49,008 bases of DNA from HGM13634 sp045537285 (lineage in GTDB: Bacteria > Bacillota > Clostridia > TANB77 > CAG-508): assembly GCA_045537285.1 (NCBI GenBank), contig JAZSPC010000046.1, forward strand, positions 1 to 49,008. Direction: 5' to 3'. Both the position numbers and the translations under genes were made by a program. A model generated the notes under the pieces. The model worked only from the letters and a program-made list of their open reading frames with translations, was not told where the DNA came from and searched no databases. Below, piece by piece: positions 33,201 through 43,501 of the stretch; position 1 is the first letter of the stretch, and every line of letters starts with the position of its first letter.

Positions 33201-36200
33201 ATGTCTTCATGGCAGGAATATAAAAAGAAAAAACAAAATAATGTAACATCTTCTAATAGTGTTGAAGTGAGTTCATGGGAGAAATACAAGCAACAAAAAC
33301 AGAATAAAGTAAAACTTCCAACAACAAATATGAATGGACAGCATTCAGTAGGCTCTGGTATTGGACATATTATAAAAAGTTTAGGAACAGGAGTCGTTTC
33401 TGGTACTGCTGGGATTGCACAAGGATTATTGACAGACACAGCTAACCAACTAAAAAAAGGTAGTGAAAAGGATATTAAAGAAACATCCAAAGACCTAACA
33501 AAATCATTATTTAACTTAATAACTCCTGGTAGCAATATAAATTCTATGAAAGACGGAGTTATGGATAATGTAAAAAATATATTACCGATTATTATGAATA
33601 AAGATAAGTCTGCATTAGAAAAAGGAACAGAAGTAGTTATGAATGCTGTATCTGGTGCAAAAAATGCTAATCCAGTTGGAAAATTTGTAAATTCTGCAAT
33701 ACAACAATATGGAAGTATAAATAAAAATGCAGGAGACGATGTTTTACAAGTAAACGAAAACATATCAGAACCAATAAAAAAGATGAATCAAAGTATAGCG
33801 GAAGAAAGAGAAAACTATGGAGGTGTAACAAAGTTTTTAGGAAGTACAGGCCAAGTAGTAGGAAACATGGCACCTGCAATAGTAGCCTCTGCTATAACTA
33901 AAAATCCCACTATATCATTAGCAACAATGGGATTGAGTGCAAAGGGACAATCAACACAAGAAGCGTTAAACAAAGGTGCTACACTAGATGAAGCGGTAAA
34001 AATAGGCGATACCAAAGCTATGATAGAAGTAGGAACAGAAATGTTAACTGGTGGTGTTAACATTTTTGGAAAAGGTGCTTTCGATGATATTATAGAAAAA
34101 GGAATTGATAGGAAAGTAAAAAATAAGGTAGCTAATTTCTTAATAAAAAAAGGAGTAGATATACCAGGAGAAGTAATAGAAGAAACTATCTCAGATGTAT
34201 TAAGTACAGCAATAGACAAAGGAACAGTTGACCCTGATGCAAATTATTCTTTTAAAGATTGGAGCGATACAGCTCTAATTACCACATTAAGTACTGTTGT
34301 ATTAAATGCAATCGGTGGTGGATATAGTAAAAATGCTTACTTGCAAAATACACAAAAATTACAGCAACAAAACCAAACGAATCAACTACCACAACCAAAT
34401 AATATAGTTGAAAATAATAAAGAAACATTGTATAATAACAATGAAAGTGAGAGTGATATTTATGGAGAAGGGCAAAGAATACGAAGCAATCAAGGAATAC
34501 TTGGACAATATGATACCAACATACAGCAGGAACAAAAATCTCAACAAAATAAAAAGTACACAAGAACAGAGTATGAACAATGGGAAACAAACATCAAAGC
34601 AACAGAAGAAAGTAATATTACCGATGAACAAAAACAATTAAGAAATGATATTAAAAGGCAATATAATAAAGATATTGTCTTTTTTGATGGAGATAATTCT
34701 CAATATAATGGTGGAGCATCATTAACAAATCCAAACAACATATATATTAATTCTAACGAAGCAAATGAGTTTGGACTAAAAAGAGTGGCATTACATGAAA
34801 CATTAGAAAGCAATATTGCACATAATAAAGAATTAAAGGAAGATATTATAGTACCTACAATTGAGAGTATTATACATGATGCGAACTTTCAAGAACAAAA
34901 GAACAGTTTTTGGGAAGGTCAAGAAGGAGAGATTCCTAGTGATTATGCCATTGCAAAAGATATACTTTGCGACAGATTTGCTGAATTAAAATCAGGAGAA
35001 CAATTAGATTATAGAAATGTATTATCACAAGAAACAAATATGACAATAGATTATGCTATTGAAAATTTTGAAAACAGATTAAAAGAAGTAATACCCAATG
35101 AAGATAATTCTATGCAAAACATTAAAAATTATGCACAGGATAATCAAGGTGGGTCTTTAACCAAAGAACAACAAGAGTATTTTAAGGATAGCAAAATAAG
35201 AGACGATGATGGAAGATTATTAGAACTTTACCATAGAACAAATGCAGATTTTGAAGAATTTGATGCAAATAAAATTGGTTCTGCAAATGATGAAGGCATA
35301 TGGGGAAGAGGATTTTATTTTTCAGATAAAGATCATACTCACTATGGTAAGAACTTAAAAAAAGTATATTTAAATATTACTAATCCTTTTATTGTTAATA
35401 AATTTAAAACTATAAAAGAAATGGCTGATTATTTAGATATTGTTGAAGAAAACTTTCATTATGAACCGAACGGAATTATTAGAATAAATTATAATCAAGT
35501 AAGGCAATTTACAAGTCATGTGAAAGAGAAAGGACATGATGGAGTTATAGTTGAGCATGATAATGGTACAAAAGAAATAGTTGCTTTTGATTCTAATCAA
35601 ATAAAAAATGTAACAGATAATTCAAAACAATTAACAAGACACGATGTAATTCAAAAAAACAGAGAAATCGCAAAAGAAAATATAACTAATATAGCTACCT
35701 GGAAAGATAAAAAGAGTGGTTTAAAATATCAATTAGAAACTATGGAAAGGAATATGTATGATATTATTCCTAATAAAGAAGAAGCTAAAAGAATGAACGC
35801 TACATATTTTGAACCCATACATTCATCAGAGGCAGAAAAACAAAAGTTTATTAATAGCTATAATGATAGAATAAAAGAATTTAAACTTAATAAATATGAA
35901 TCTGAGGCTGTTCAAGTTTTAGGAGAACAAAAATATAATCCTTCTTTTGACGCAACAGAAGCAAAAGATATATTGGATAATGTAAAAGAAAATATAAAAA
36001 AAGGAAAAATTGATGAACAAAAAGTAGATAAAGCTATTGAGACTTTTAGAAAGATATACGACGAACTTTTTGATTTAGAAAATAATGTTTTAAAACAAAA
36101 TGGTTATAAAGAAAAACCATATAGAAAAGGATATTTCCCTCATTTTATAGATTATGTTGCTGAAACAAAAACAGAAAAAATATTAGAAAAGATTGGATTT

Positions 36201-38159
36201 AAAATTGATAAAAGACCATTACCAACAGATATTGCAGGTATAACAGAGCAGTTTGTACCTGGAAAGACTTGGAATAGAAGTGCCTTACAAAGAAAAACTA
36301 ATAAAACTGATTATAATGCTTTAAAAGGATTTGATACATATATAGCACAAGCATCAGATAATATATTTCATACAGAGAATATTCAAAGATTAAGAGGATT
36401 AGAAAACGAAATAAGATATCAATATTCAGAAAAGGGAATACAAGAAAGAATTGATAATATTCTAAATGATGAATCTTTGTATGAAGATGAGAAACAAGAT
36501 TTAATAGATAATATACTAGAACAAGCAAATAATCCTGTACCAAATCTAGTAACTGAATTAAGAAGATATACCAATGCACTAGCAAACAAAAAAAGTGAAG
36601 CGGATAGAAGCATCGAAAACAAGATTGGTAGACCGATATATAGCACAGTTAATGCGATAGAAAATAGATTTGCTGCTAATGCAGTAGGATTAAACATAGG
36701 AAGTGCTCTTACAAATTTTATTCCTATAACTCAGGCATATTCACAGATTAGCACAAAGAATATGGCAAGAGCAATGATTGATACTGTAAAATCATATGCA
36801 AATAACGACGGCTTTTCTAAGAAATCTACTTTTTTAACCAATAGAGTAGAACAAGCAGAAAAACTATATAAAACATCAATAGAAAAAATCAGCGATAAAA
36901 CAACCTTTTTGTTTAATGCAATTGATGAAGTTACATCTAATATTATAGTAAGAGGTAAATATCTAGAAAATATAGAAAAAGGAATGAGTGAAAATGACGC
37001 AATAAATGATGCAGATTCATTTGCTAGAAAAGTTATAGGTTCTAGGAGTAAAGGTTCGTTACCCACAATTTTTGAAGAAAAAAACCCAGTGACAAAAATA
37101 TTTACACAATTCCAATTAGAAGTAAATAATCAATATAGATATATGTTTAAAGATATACCAAGAGATTTAGCTGAAAAAGGATTAGGTGCTATTGCATTAG
37201 CATTTTTTAAAATGTTTGTAGGAGCATGGTTATATAATATAGTAAGCGAAAAAATTATGGGAAGAAAAGCTGCATTTAGTCCAATAGATTTAGTGGCTTC
37301 TGCTTATGAAAATATTACTGATGATAATAAAAAAACATATGATAAGGTAGCAGATATAGCTACTGATATAGGAGAGCAAGTTCCTTTTTTAGGGGGATTG
37401 ATTGGAGGAGGAAGAGTTCCAGTAAGTGGTGCAATTCCTAATATATCTAATTTAACCAAAGCTAGCATAGGATTAGCAACAGGAGAAATGGATTCAAAGA
37501 AGGCAACAGATACCTTGAAAAAGGAAATTTCAAAGCCACTTTACTATTTGTTACCACCTTTTGGAGGAGGACAATTAAAAAAATCAATAGAAGGAATTAG
37601 TACAGTAGCCAATGGTGGAAGTTATGGTATAGATAGTAAGGGAGAAGAAACGTTACAATTTCCAGTAGAAAATGCAAGTGTAAAAGATTATGTTCAAGCT
37701 GGTGTTTTTGGTAAATATTCTTTACCTATTGCAAGGGAATACCAAAACAGAAATTTTAAATCTTTAACGGCAAAACAAACTGAAACATATAAACAAACTA
37801 ACATACCATACAAAGAGTATTTACAATATATTGATGCAAAATTAAGTACGAAACAAGAAAAATTGGATTACTTAAACAAGCAAGAATGGAGCGATAATCA
37901 AAAATGGGGTATATTTACAAGAGACATATTAAGTTCTAATCCAAGAAAAGATGGTAGTTCACAATTAAGCGATGCTCAATATATGCTAAGAACTGGAATT
38001 TCCAAAAAGAAGTATATGCAATTGTACAGTAAAGCAAATCAATACGATATATCACTTCCAACAGAAGAGGATTATAAAAAGATAAGAAAAGAAGGAACAA
38101 CATTAGAAGAATATATAAATAAAAAAATAGCTGAAAAGAAGAAAAAAGCCAATAAATAG
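33201..38159 (+). CDS. Giant polyvalent/ejection-type protein with ADP-ribosyltransferase-like and peptidase-like domains
   Basis: 1652 residues. Hydrophobic GxxxG helices (residues 60-250) suggest membrane insertion. A possible peptidase-like region has VALHETLESNI near residue 530. Around residues 675-800 is an ART-PolyVal-like ADP-ribosyltransferase domain (LYHRTN, GRGFYFSDK, VYLNITNPF, HDGVIVEH). The second half holds helical regions and hydrophobic segments (IGSALTNFI, AFFKMFVGAWLY, IAFKDIPR-type). Phage polyvalent proteins are injected with DNA and modify the host early. Its place at the end of the tail block fits an internal virion protein. The target is unknown. Confidence 0.75.
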   Translation: MSSWQEYKKKKQNNVTSSNSVEVSSWEKYKQQKQNKVKLPTTNMNGQHSVGSGIGHIIKSLGTGVVSGTAGIAQGLLTDTANQLKKGSEKDIKETSKDLTKSLFNLITPGSNINSMKDGVMDNVKNILPIIMNKDKSALEKGTEVVMNAVSGAKNANPVGKFVNSAIQQYGSINKNAGDDVLQVNENISEPIKKMNQSIAEERENYGGVTKFLGSTGQVVGNMAPAIVASAITKNPTISLATMGLSAKGQSTQEALNKGATLDEAVKIGDTKAMIEVGTEMLTGGVNIFGKGAFDDIIEKGIDRKVKNKVANFLIKKGVDIPGEVIEETISDVLSTAIDKGTVDPDANYSFKDWSDTALITTLSTVVLNAIGGGYSKNAYLQNTQKLQQQNQTNQLPQPNNIVENNKETLYNNNESESDIYGEGQRIRSNQGILGQYDTNIQQEQKSQQNKKYTRTEYEQWETNIKATEESNITDEQKQLRNDIKRQYNKDIVFFDGDNSQYNGGASLTNPNNIYINSNEANEFGLKRVALHETLESNIAHNKELKEDIIVPTIESIIHDANFQEQKNSFWEGQEGEIPSDYAIAKDILCDRFAELKSGEQLDYRNVLSQETNMTIDYAIENFENRLKEVIPNEDNSMQNIKNYAQDNQGGSLTKEQQEYFKDSKIRDDDGRLLELYHRTNADFEEFDANKIGSANDEGIWGRGFYFSDKDHTHYGKNLKKVYLNITNPFIVNKFKTIKEMADYLDIVEENFHYEPNGIIRINYNQVRQFTSHVKEKGHDGVIVEHDNGTKEIVAFDSNQIKNVTDNSKQLTRHDVIQKNREIAKENITNIATWKDKKSGLKYQLETMERNMYDIIPNKEEAKRMNATYFEPIHSSEAEKQKFINSYNDRIKEFKLNKYESEAVQVLGEQKYNPSFDATEAKDILDNVKENIKKGKIDEQKVDKAIETFRKIYDELFDLENNVLKQNGYKEKPYRKGYFPHFIDYVAETKTEKILEKIGFKIDKRPLPTDIAGITEQFVPGKTWNRSALQRKTNKTDYNALKGFDTYIAQASDNIFHTENIQRLRGLENEIRYQYSEKGIQERIDNILNDESLYEDEKQDLIDNILEQANNPVPNLVTELRRYTNALANKKSEADRSIENKIGRPIYSTVNAIENRFAANAVGLNIGSALTNFIPITQAYSQISTKNMARAMIDTVKSYANNDGFSKKSTFLTNRVEQAEKLYKTSIEKISDKTTFLFNAIDEVTSNIIVRGKYLENIEKGMSENDAINDADSFARKVIGSRSKGSLPTIFEEKNPVTKIFTQFQLEVNNQYRYMFKDIPRDLAEKGLGAIALAFFKMFVGAWLYNIVSEKIMGRKAAFSPIDLVASAYENITDDNKKTYDKVADIATDIGEQVPFLGGLIGGGRVPVSGAIPNISNLTKASIGLATGEMDSKKATDTLKKEISKPLYYLLPPFGGGQLKKSIEGISTVANGGSYGIDSKGEETLQFPVENASVKDYVQAGVFGKYSLPIAREYQNRNFKSLTAKQTETYKQTNIPYKEYLQYIDAKLSTKQEKLDYLNKQEWSDNQKWGIFTRDILSSNPRKDGSSQLSDAQYMLRTGISKKKYMQLYSKANQYDISLPTEEDYKKIRKEGTTLEEYINKKIAEKKKKANK

Positions 38160-38173
38160 GAAGAATATACAAG

Positions 38174-38213
38174 TTTCGACAAATTTCGCAAAAGAAACAT
38201 GTTAAAATCTAAA
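38174..38213 (+). promoter_or_regulatory. Promoter with Spo0A-box-like site
   Basis: TTTCGACAAA (38174-38183), the inverse of the Spo0A box, and a half-like TTTCGCAAA follow. A TTAAAAT -10-like element sits about 19 bases downstream (38202-38208). It precedes the moron-like gene at 38227. Confidence 0.45.
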
Positions 38214-38226
38214 AGAGGTGATTAAT

Positions 38227-38745
38227 ATGTATTGCACTAATTGTGGCAAAGGAATTAATGTTGATAACAAGTTTTGCAAAAATTGCGGTAGCATTATAAA
38301 GCATGAAGAACAAGAGAAGAAAGAAGAAATAGTAATTAACAATGCAGAAGAAAAGAGTATGAAATATTACAATTTTTTTAGTAAGTATTATTTATTGATA
38401 ATTACAATTGTTAATATAATTAGTTTAGCAAATTACCAAAATGTAGAGGTTTGGGATACGACTGTATGGGTTTTACTTATATTAGAGGTTATTATATATA
38501 TAGTTTTACCAATGAAATTATTAAATGATATGCAGAAACCAACAGAATTGACACAAATATTATTAATAGCTTTCTTATCAGCAGACTATACATACAGAGT
38601 ACTTACTAGTTCCTTTATTACTTATCATGAATATTTAAATACTAGTATAATAACATATATTGTATTATACACTATAATATTTGGATCCTGGTTTATACCG
38701 AATATAATATACTTCGTTAAAAGAAGTAATACATTTAAAAATTAA
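38227..38745 (+). CDS. Zinc-ribbon membrane protein (moron-like)
   Basis: 172 residues. An N-terminal zinc ribbon (CTNCGKGINVDNKFCKNCG) is joined by an acidic linker to four membrane helices. AGAGGTG precedes the ATG. It has its own promoter region and terminator, and it lies between structural genes, which suggests an accessory gene expressed independently, possibly in the lysogen. No specific function recognised. Confidence 0.7.
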   Translation: MYCTNCGKGINVDNKFCKNCGSIIKHEEQEKKEEIVINNAEEKSMKYYNFFSKYYLLIITIVNIISLANYQNVEVWDTTVWVLLILEVIIYIVLPMKLLNDMQKPTELTQILLIAFLSADYTYRVLTSSFITYHEYLNTSIITYIVLYTIIFGSWFIPNIIYFVKRSNTFKN

Positions 38746-38757
38746 AAAGAATAACAT

Positions 38758-38789
38758 AAAAGCACTTACAGAAATGTAGGTGCTTTTTC
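38758..38789 (+). terminator. Rho-independent terminator of the moron-like gene
   Basis: AAAAGCACTTACA / TGTAGGTGCTTTT stem with a GAAA tetraloop and T run. Confidence 0.92.
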
Positions 38790-38801
38790 TATGGAGGAAA
38801 T

Positions 38802-40355
38802 ATGTTAGAAGAACCAAAAATAAAGAAAGTAGACAAAAGAGATAAGCAGTTGCCACAGAACTTTGAACAGTTGATAGAGATGTATGATGTAGAAAAGATA
38901 TGGCCGTATATGAAGAAGGTTATAGACTATATAAACAATAATTTAGGAAGTAATAATGTAGAAGAAATTGCTGTTAAGCAAACACAACCAACAAATAATG
39001 AAAAAGTATGGTTTCAAAAATCAAAGAACTTACTGGATTTATCTGAGTTTACAGATGTACCGTCGTCATATGGAGTTTCGTTTAAGTTGATTAATAATAA
39101 TATTGTTGTAAATGGAACGGCTGAGGATTATGCTTCATCAAACGTTTATTTCTATAACTTAGAAGATGGAGAAACGTATACAATTTCAGCCAATGTTGCC
39201 AATGTTCAAGTTTATGTTCAAGCAGAAGGAGAAACAACAGAAGGGGAATTAACAGTAAAAACATTAGCTAGACTTAACAGTAGTAATGGCAGTTCTTGCA
39301 CGTTTACACATAGTAAAGACACAAATTATAATCGTATCAAATTATTGTTTTATGTAACATCAGGCATTGTTTATAACAATTATCCGTTAAACCTACAAAT
39401 CGAAAAAGGAAACACAGCAACAGGATATAAGCCATATGGTATAGAGGATAAAAAGATATATACCAAAAGAGAAGATGGCGAATATGAAGTATTCATGGAA
39501 AATGAGGTAGTAGTAAGTCCAACACAGCCTACTACTAATGAGAAGGTATGGATACAATATAGTAAAAACAGAATAAATCCAAATAACAAACACAATACAA
39601 GTGCAAGTTATGATTTTACTAATGATACATATAAATTAACTAGTGCAGGAAGCATATATTTATTATGTAAGTTAGTTGTAGGAAAAACTTATACATTAAG
39701 TTATAAAAATAATAATGGTTTTGTCAGTATAAGAGCTAGTGATTACAACAATGGTGGCTCTTGGCTAGAATACGGAAGGTCTACAACAACTGATGGAACA
39801 ATTACATTTACAGCAACAACAGATACAGTAGTAGTTCAATTTATAAATGGTACAGCTAATAGTAGTACAGTGCAAAAAGTTCAATTAGAAGAAGGCTCAA
39901 ATGAAACAGAATATAAATCATATACAGAAAAAGCAATATATGTAAAAAACGATAATGGTGTGTATGAAGAAATTTTAGATGTAGAAAAAGTAAATGCACA
40001 ACAAAATTATTCAACAGAAGAACAAGTAATAGGTACTTGGATAGACGGAAAACTATTGTATAGAAAAGTAGTTGAAATAAGTAGTATTGATGCAAATGCT
40101 AACAGTGTAGATGCTTCTATTTCAATACCTAATTTAAATGAAATAACCAATATAGGTGGTACATTAAAAACAAGCTTTGGTGCATATAAACCTTTAAATA
40201 CAGTTTATTGTGATGGCTCTAATATTGTAAACCACTATACATTTCAAGTTTATGCAATAACAGGGAGCATGCTAACATTAGTATATGGGGACTTTTGGAA
40301 AACTAATTTTGGTAAATTATCTACTATATTAGAATACACAAAAACAACAGACTAA
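38802..40355 (+). CDS. Tail fibre/receptor-binding protein with two repeated modules
   Basis: 517 residues. An N-terminal helical attachment region (EPKIKKVDKRDKQLPQNFEQLIE) is followed by two similar modules. Each starts PTQPTxNEKVW.Q.SKN and ends with a beta sandwich and QLEEG/QIEKG.T.YK.Y, a form seen in sugar-binding phage tail domains. The C-terminus is another beta-rich domain. It probably contacts the host envelope. Confidence 0.7.
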   Translation: MLEEPKIKKVDKRDKQLPQNFEQLIEMYDVEKIWPYMKKVIDYINNNLGSNNVEEIAVKQTQPTNNEKVWFQKSKNLLDLSEFTDVPSSYGVSFKLINNNIVVNGTAEDYASSNVYFYNLEDGETYTISANVANVQVYVQAEGETTEGELTVKTLARLNSSNGSSCTFTHSKDTNYNRIKLLFYVTSGIVYNNYPLNLQIEKGNTATGYKPYGIEDKKIYTKREDGEYEVFMENEVVVSPTQPTTNEKVWIQYSKNRINPNNKHNTSASYDFTNDTYKLTSAGSIYLLCKLVVGKTYTLSYKNNNGFVSIRASDYNNGGSWLEYGRSTTTDGTITFTATTDTVVVQFINGTANSSTVQKVQLEEGSNETEYKSYTEKAIYVKNDNGVYEEILDVEKVNAQQNYSTEEQVIGTWIDGKLLYRKVVEISSIDANANSVDASISIPNLNEITNIGGTLKTSFGAYKPLNTVYCDGSNIVNHYTFQVYAITGSMLTLVYGDFWKTNFGKLSTILEYTKTTD

Positions 40356-40377
40356 CAACTAAGGTTGTTATTTTTTT
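40354..40377 (+). terminator. Rho-independent terminator
   Basis: AACAAC-TAAG-GTTGTT stem and a run of eight T-rich bases directly after the fibre gene. Confidence 0.75.
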
Positions 40378-40394
40378 ATGAAAGGAGAAGAACT

Positions 40395-40718
40395 GTGGAT
40401 TTAGAAGTTCAACTAGCTCATTTAGAAGAAAGAGAAAAGTCTAATACAAAAAGATTAGATGAACATGATGATAAATTCAAAAAACATGATGATGAAATAG
40501 CAGAATTAAAAGAAACAAATGCTATTCTAAAAAATATGAATTATAGAATGGAAAAGATGGAAACATCGGTAGAGAAAATAGACAAGAAACTAGACGAAAA
40601 AGTACAAGAAGATAATCAAGTTAAGGGTAAGAAATGGGATAAATTAATTGATTATCTTTTCTATGCAGTTCTAGCTCTTTTGCTAGGATATATTGCAGTA
40701 AATTTAGGTTTAAAATAG
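40395..40718 (+). CDS. XhlA-like haemolysin/lysis accessory protein
   Basis: About 107 residues from a GTG with AAAGGAG five bases upstream. Coiled coil (EREKSNTKRLDEHDDKFKKH) followed by one C-terminal membrane helix (LFYAVLALLLGYIAVNLGL). This is the XhlA layout; XhlA works with the holin during lysis. Confidence 0.75.
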   Translation: MDLEVQLAHLEEREKSNTKRLDEHDDKFKKHDDEIAELKETNAILKNMNYRMEKMETSVEKIDKKLDEKVQEDNQVKGKKWDKLIDYLFYAVLALLLGYIAVNLGLK

Positions 40719-40730
40719 GAGGAATTTAAG

Positions 40731-41063
40731 ATGGATATAAAATTAATTATTGAAATAAGTGTAGTAGCTATAATGGCAATAATCTTTATTGGATGGCTTG
40801 TATGGCAAATAAAGAAAAAAGGCTTAAAAGGCTTTGCAATAGATATGATATTGAAAGCAGAAGATTTGTTTGAAAAAGGTCAAAATAGTGAGAAAATGCA
40901 ATTTGTTATAGAAGAGATAAGGGCTATTTTAGAAGAAACAAAATTAGGAAGACTATTACTAATATTTATAACAGAAGAGAACATAGAAAAATTTATACAA
41001 AATGTATTTGACAACTTAAAGAAAGCACTTGATTATACACCAAATAAAATAAAGGAGGAATAA
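40731..41063 (+). CDS. Holin, LL-H family-like
   Basis: 110 residues with an N-terminal membrane helix (about residues 8-30), then amphipathic helices with an acidic/basic end. This fits the LL-H family of phage holins. It lies between XhlA and the amidase. Confidence 0.75.
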   Translation: MDIKLIIEISVVAIMAIIFIGWLVWQIKKKGLKGFAIDMILKAEDLFEKGQNSEKMQFVIEEIRAILEETKLGRLLLIFITEENIEKFIQNVFDNLKKALDYTPNKIKEE

Positions 41064-41066
41064 CTT

Positions 41067-41966
41067 ATGAAAATAGGATTAGACGCAGGTCATGGACTTA
41101 AAACAGCTGGCAAACAAACACCAGATGGAATTAAAGAGTGGACTTTAAACGATAAAGTAAGGGATAAAGTAGTTGCGATATTAAAAGATTATGATGTAGA
41201 AATAATTAATACAGATAATGACGAAGGAAATGTTGACGAGAAATTAACTGCAAGAAGAGTAATGTATGTTAATGCAAAAGTAGATGCAGCATGTTCAATA
41301 CATCATAATGCTTACACAGGAAAATGGAACACAGCAACTGGTGTAGGAGTATATGTTGACAAGAACTGTACTGCAAAAGATATGGAATTAGCAAAAGCAA
41401 TATATAAAAGACTTGTAGAATATACAGGTCTAAAAGGCAGAGGAATAAAGAAAGAAAACTTTACTGTAATAAATCAAAACAAAGTTCCAGCAGTCCTTAT
41501 TGAAGGTGGATTTATGGATGGTAAAAATGATTACCCAGTAATAACTTCTGAAAAAGGACAAGATGCTTATGCAAGAGCAGTAGCAGAAGGATTAATAGAG
41601 TTCTTAGGATTAAAGAAAAAGTCTGTTTCGAAAACAAGCAAATACATAAACAACGAACGAGTAAAATCATGGCAAACAGTAATGAACAAAGTATATAAAT
41701 GTGGTTTAGATGAAGATAGTAATTTTGGACCAGATTGTGAGAAAAAATCAAATAAACATCAATTATATTATAGAAAACTATTTATAATGAAAAATGATCA
41801 TGTTTTATGGCTACAAAATAGATTATATGAACTAGGGTACAAAATAGACCGTGATAGAAAATTTGGACCTAAAACAAAAGAAGTTGTAAAACAATTTCAA
41901 AGAGATAGAAAGCTAGATGATGATAGTTATGTTGGAACAGATACAACAAAAGAACTTTTAAAATAG
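41067..41966 (+). CDS. Endolysin: N-acetylmuramoyl-L-alanine amidase with peptidoglycan-binding domain
   Basis: 299 residues. Amidase_3 fold: start IGLDAGHG (metal His), the glutamate in DAGHGLKT region, SIHHNAY (metal His), and IEGGFMDGKND with the catalytic glutamate. The C-terminal domain (residues 195-299) holds two peptidoglycan-binding-1-like repeats (LQNRLYELGYKIDRDRKFGPKTKEVVKQFQ). It cuts peptide from glycan strands to release virions. Confidence 0.93.
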   Translation: MKIGLDAGHGLKTAGKQTPDGIKEWTLNDKVRDKVVAILKDYDVEIINTDNDEGNVDEKLTARRVMYVNAKVDAACSIHHNAYTGKWNTATGVGVYVDKNCTAKDMELAKAIYKRLVEYTGLKGRGIKKENFTVINQNKVPAVLIEGGFMDGKNDYPVITSEKGQDAYARAVAEGLIEFLGLKKKSVSKTSKYINNERVKSWQTVMNKVYKCGLDEDSNFGPDCEKKSNKHQLYYRKLFIMKNDHVLWLQNRLYELGYKIDRDRKFGPKTKEVVKQFQRDRKLDDDSYVGTDTTKELLK

Positions 41967-41975
41967 GAGGTATTT

Positions 41976-42323
41976 ATGGATTTAGAATTTCCAAGAGGAG
42001 ATACAAAAGTATTTAAGTTTAAATTAACTGATAAAAATGGAGAAGAATTAACTTTAACATCCGCAGACAAGATATATATGACAGTAAAAAAGGATGTAAC
42101 CTCTAATACAGCAATATTTCAGAAAAGAATAGGTAATGGAATTGAACTTAAAGATAATGGATATTACTATGTAACAATTTATCCTGATGATACAAATGAA
42201 TTACCTTATGGTCAATATGGTTATGATTTAGAAATAAAAACAGCAACTGGTATTGTAAAAACACTAGTTGTAGGAACGATAACTTTAACGGAAGAATACA
42301 CGTTTAAAGGAGATGAGATTTAA
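41976..42323 (+). CDS. BppU-like/Ig-like tail attachment protein
   Basis: 115 residues, one beta-sandwich (DLEFPRGDTKVFKFKLTDKNGEELTL ... YGYDLEIKTATGIVKTLVVGTITLTEEYT). It resembles the N-terminal Ig-like domain of baseplate/BppU proteins. It sits at the start of a late group of fibre genes after lysis and overlaps the next gene by one base. Confidence 0.6.
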   Translation: MDLEFPRGDTKVFKFKLTDKNGEELTLTSADKIYMTVKKDVTSNTAIFQKRIGNGIELKDNGYYYVTIYPDDTNELPYGQYGYDLEIKTATGIVKTLVVGTITLTEEYTFKGDEI

Positions 42324-43501
42324 TGGATATAATATTAGAAAATGAAGAAATATTAGATATAAGTGCTAGTTTAGAAAGAGATTTCTTGAAAGGCGATAAA
42401 GGTGACAGAGGTTTAAAGGGTGAAAAAGGCGATAAGGGAAACACTGGCGATACAGGTCCAAGTAATGTATTAAACATAGGAACAGTTGAAAAAGGAGAAG
42501 AAGCTAGTGCAACTATAACAGGAGAATCACCTAAGCAAATTCTAAATTTAGTATTGCCAAAAGGTGATAAGGGTGACAAAGGAGATATAGGTGAAACTGG
42601 TCCACAAGGAGAGAGAGGATTTAGTAATGTTTTGACTATTGGTACAGTAGAAAAAGGCGATAATGCAGAAGCAAATATAACGGGTGAAAGCCCAAATCAA
42701 GTATTGAATTTAGTTTTACCAAAAGGTGATAAGGGAGATAAAGGAGACACTGGTGAAATTGGTCCTAGTAACACATTAACAATAGGAACAGTAGAGAAAG
42801 GCGAAGAGGCTTCTGCAAGTATTGGCGGAGATAGTCCTAACCAAGTATTAAATTTGATACTACCTAAGGGCGACAAGGGTGATACTGGCGAAAAAGGCGA
42901 TAAAGGTGACAAAGGAGATACTTATACTTTAAAAGAGACAGACTATGATGACATTGCAGCAGTTGTTGAAACGAATATAAAACCAACATTAAATCAAAAC
43001 CTAAAAGAAGCAAAAGATTATACTGATAATGCAATAGTAAAAGACTTTAAAGATATATCATATAATCAAGAAACTTGTACTTTTATATTTACAAGACACG
43101 ATAACACTACATTTACAGTAGACCTGCCAATAGAAAATACAGTAAAAAATGGTCATTATGACGCTGAAACAAAAGAATTGGTTTTAGTATTAGTAAGTGA
43201 CCAAGAGATAAGAATACCTGCTTCTGGCTTAATAGATGATTATGCAGGAGTAGATACTGCAACAATTCAATTAACTATAAGTGCAGATAACAAGATAAGT
43301 GCTAATATAAAAGCTGGAAGTATTACTAAAACTTTATTAACTACCGAATTACAAACTGAGTTAAATGATAAAGTAGGAACAGAAGTATTTAATCAAGAGT
43401 TAAATAAAAAACTAAACATTGCAGATGTAGAAACAAAGGAATTATTAATTACTTATGAAGATACAACAACTGAAACAGTAAAGTTGGTGGTATATAAATG
43501 A
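42323..43501 (+). CDS. Collagen-like fibre protein
   Basis: 392 residues with four Gly-X-Y stretches (GDKGDRGLKGEKGDKG; GDKGDKGDIGETGPQG and others). Between them are three copies of a 20-residue beta block (IGTVEKGxxAxAxIxGxSPxQVLNL). The C-terminal third is beta-rich. Collagen-like repeats form trimeric rods in phage fibres. Overlaps the next gene. Confidence 0.85.
   Translation: MDIILENEEILDISASLERDFLKGDKGDRGLKGEKGDKGNTGDTGPSNVLNIGTVEKGEEASATITGESPKQILNLVLPKGDKGDKGDIGETGPQGERGFSNVLTIGTVEKGDNAEANITGESPNQVLNLVLPKGDKGDKGDTGEIGPSNTLTIGTVEKGEEASASIGGDSPNQVLNLILPKGDKGDTGEKGDKGDKGDTYTLKETDYDDIAAVVETNIKPTLNQNLKEAKDYTDNAIVKDFKDISYNQETCTFIFTRHDNTTFTVDLPIENTVKNGHYDAETKELVLVLVSDQEIRIPASGLIDDYAGVDTATIQLTISADNKISANIKAGSITKTLLTTELQTELNDKVGTEVFNQELNKKLNIADVETKELLITYEDTTTETVKLVVYK

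Noticed and set aside
33197..34637. Long minus-strand and overlapping frames within the giant phage gene
   Set aside because: They lack ribosome sites and follow the codon bias of the plus-strand gene, so they are shadows of it.
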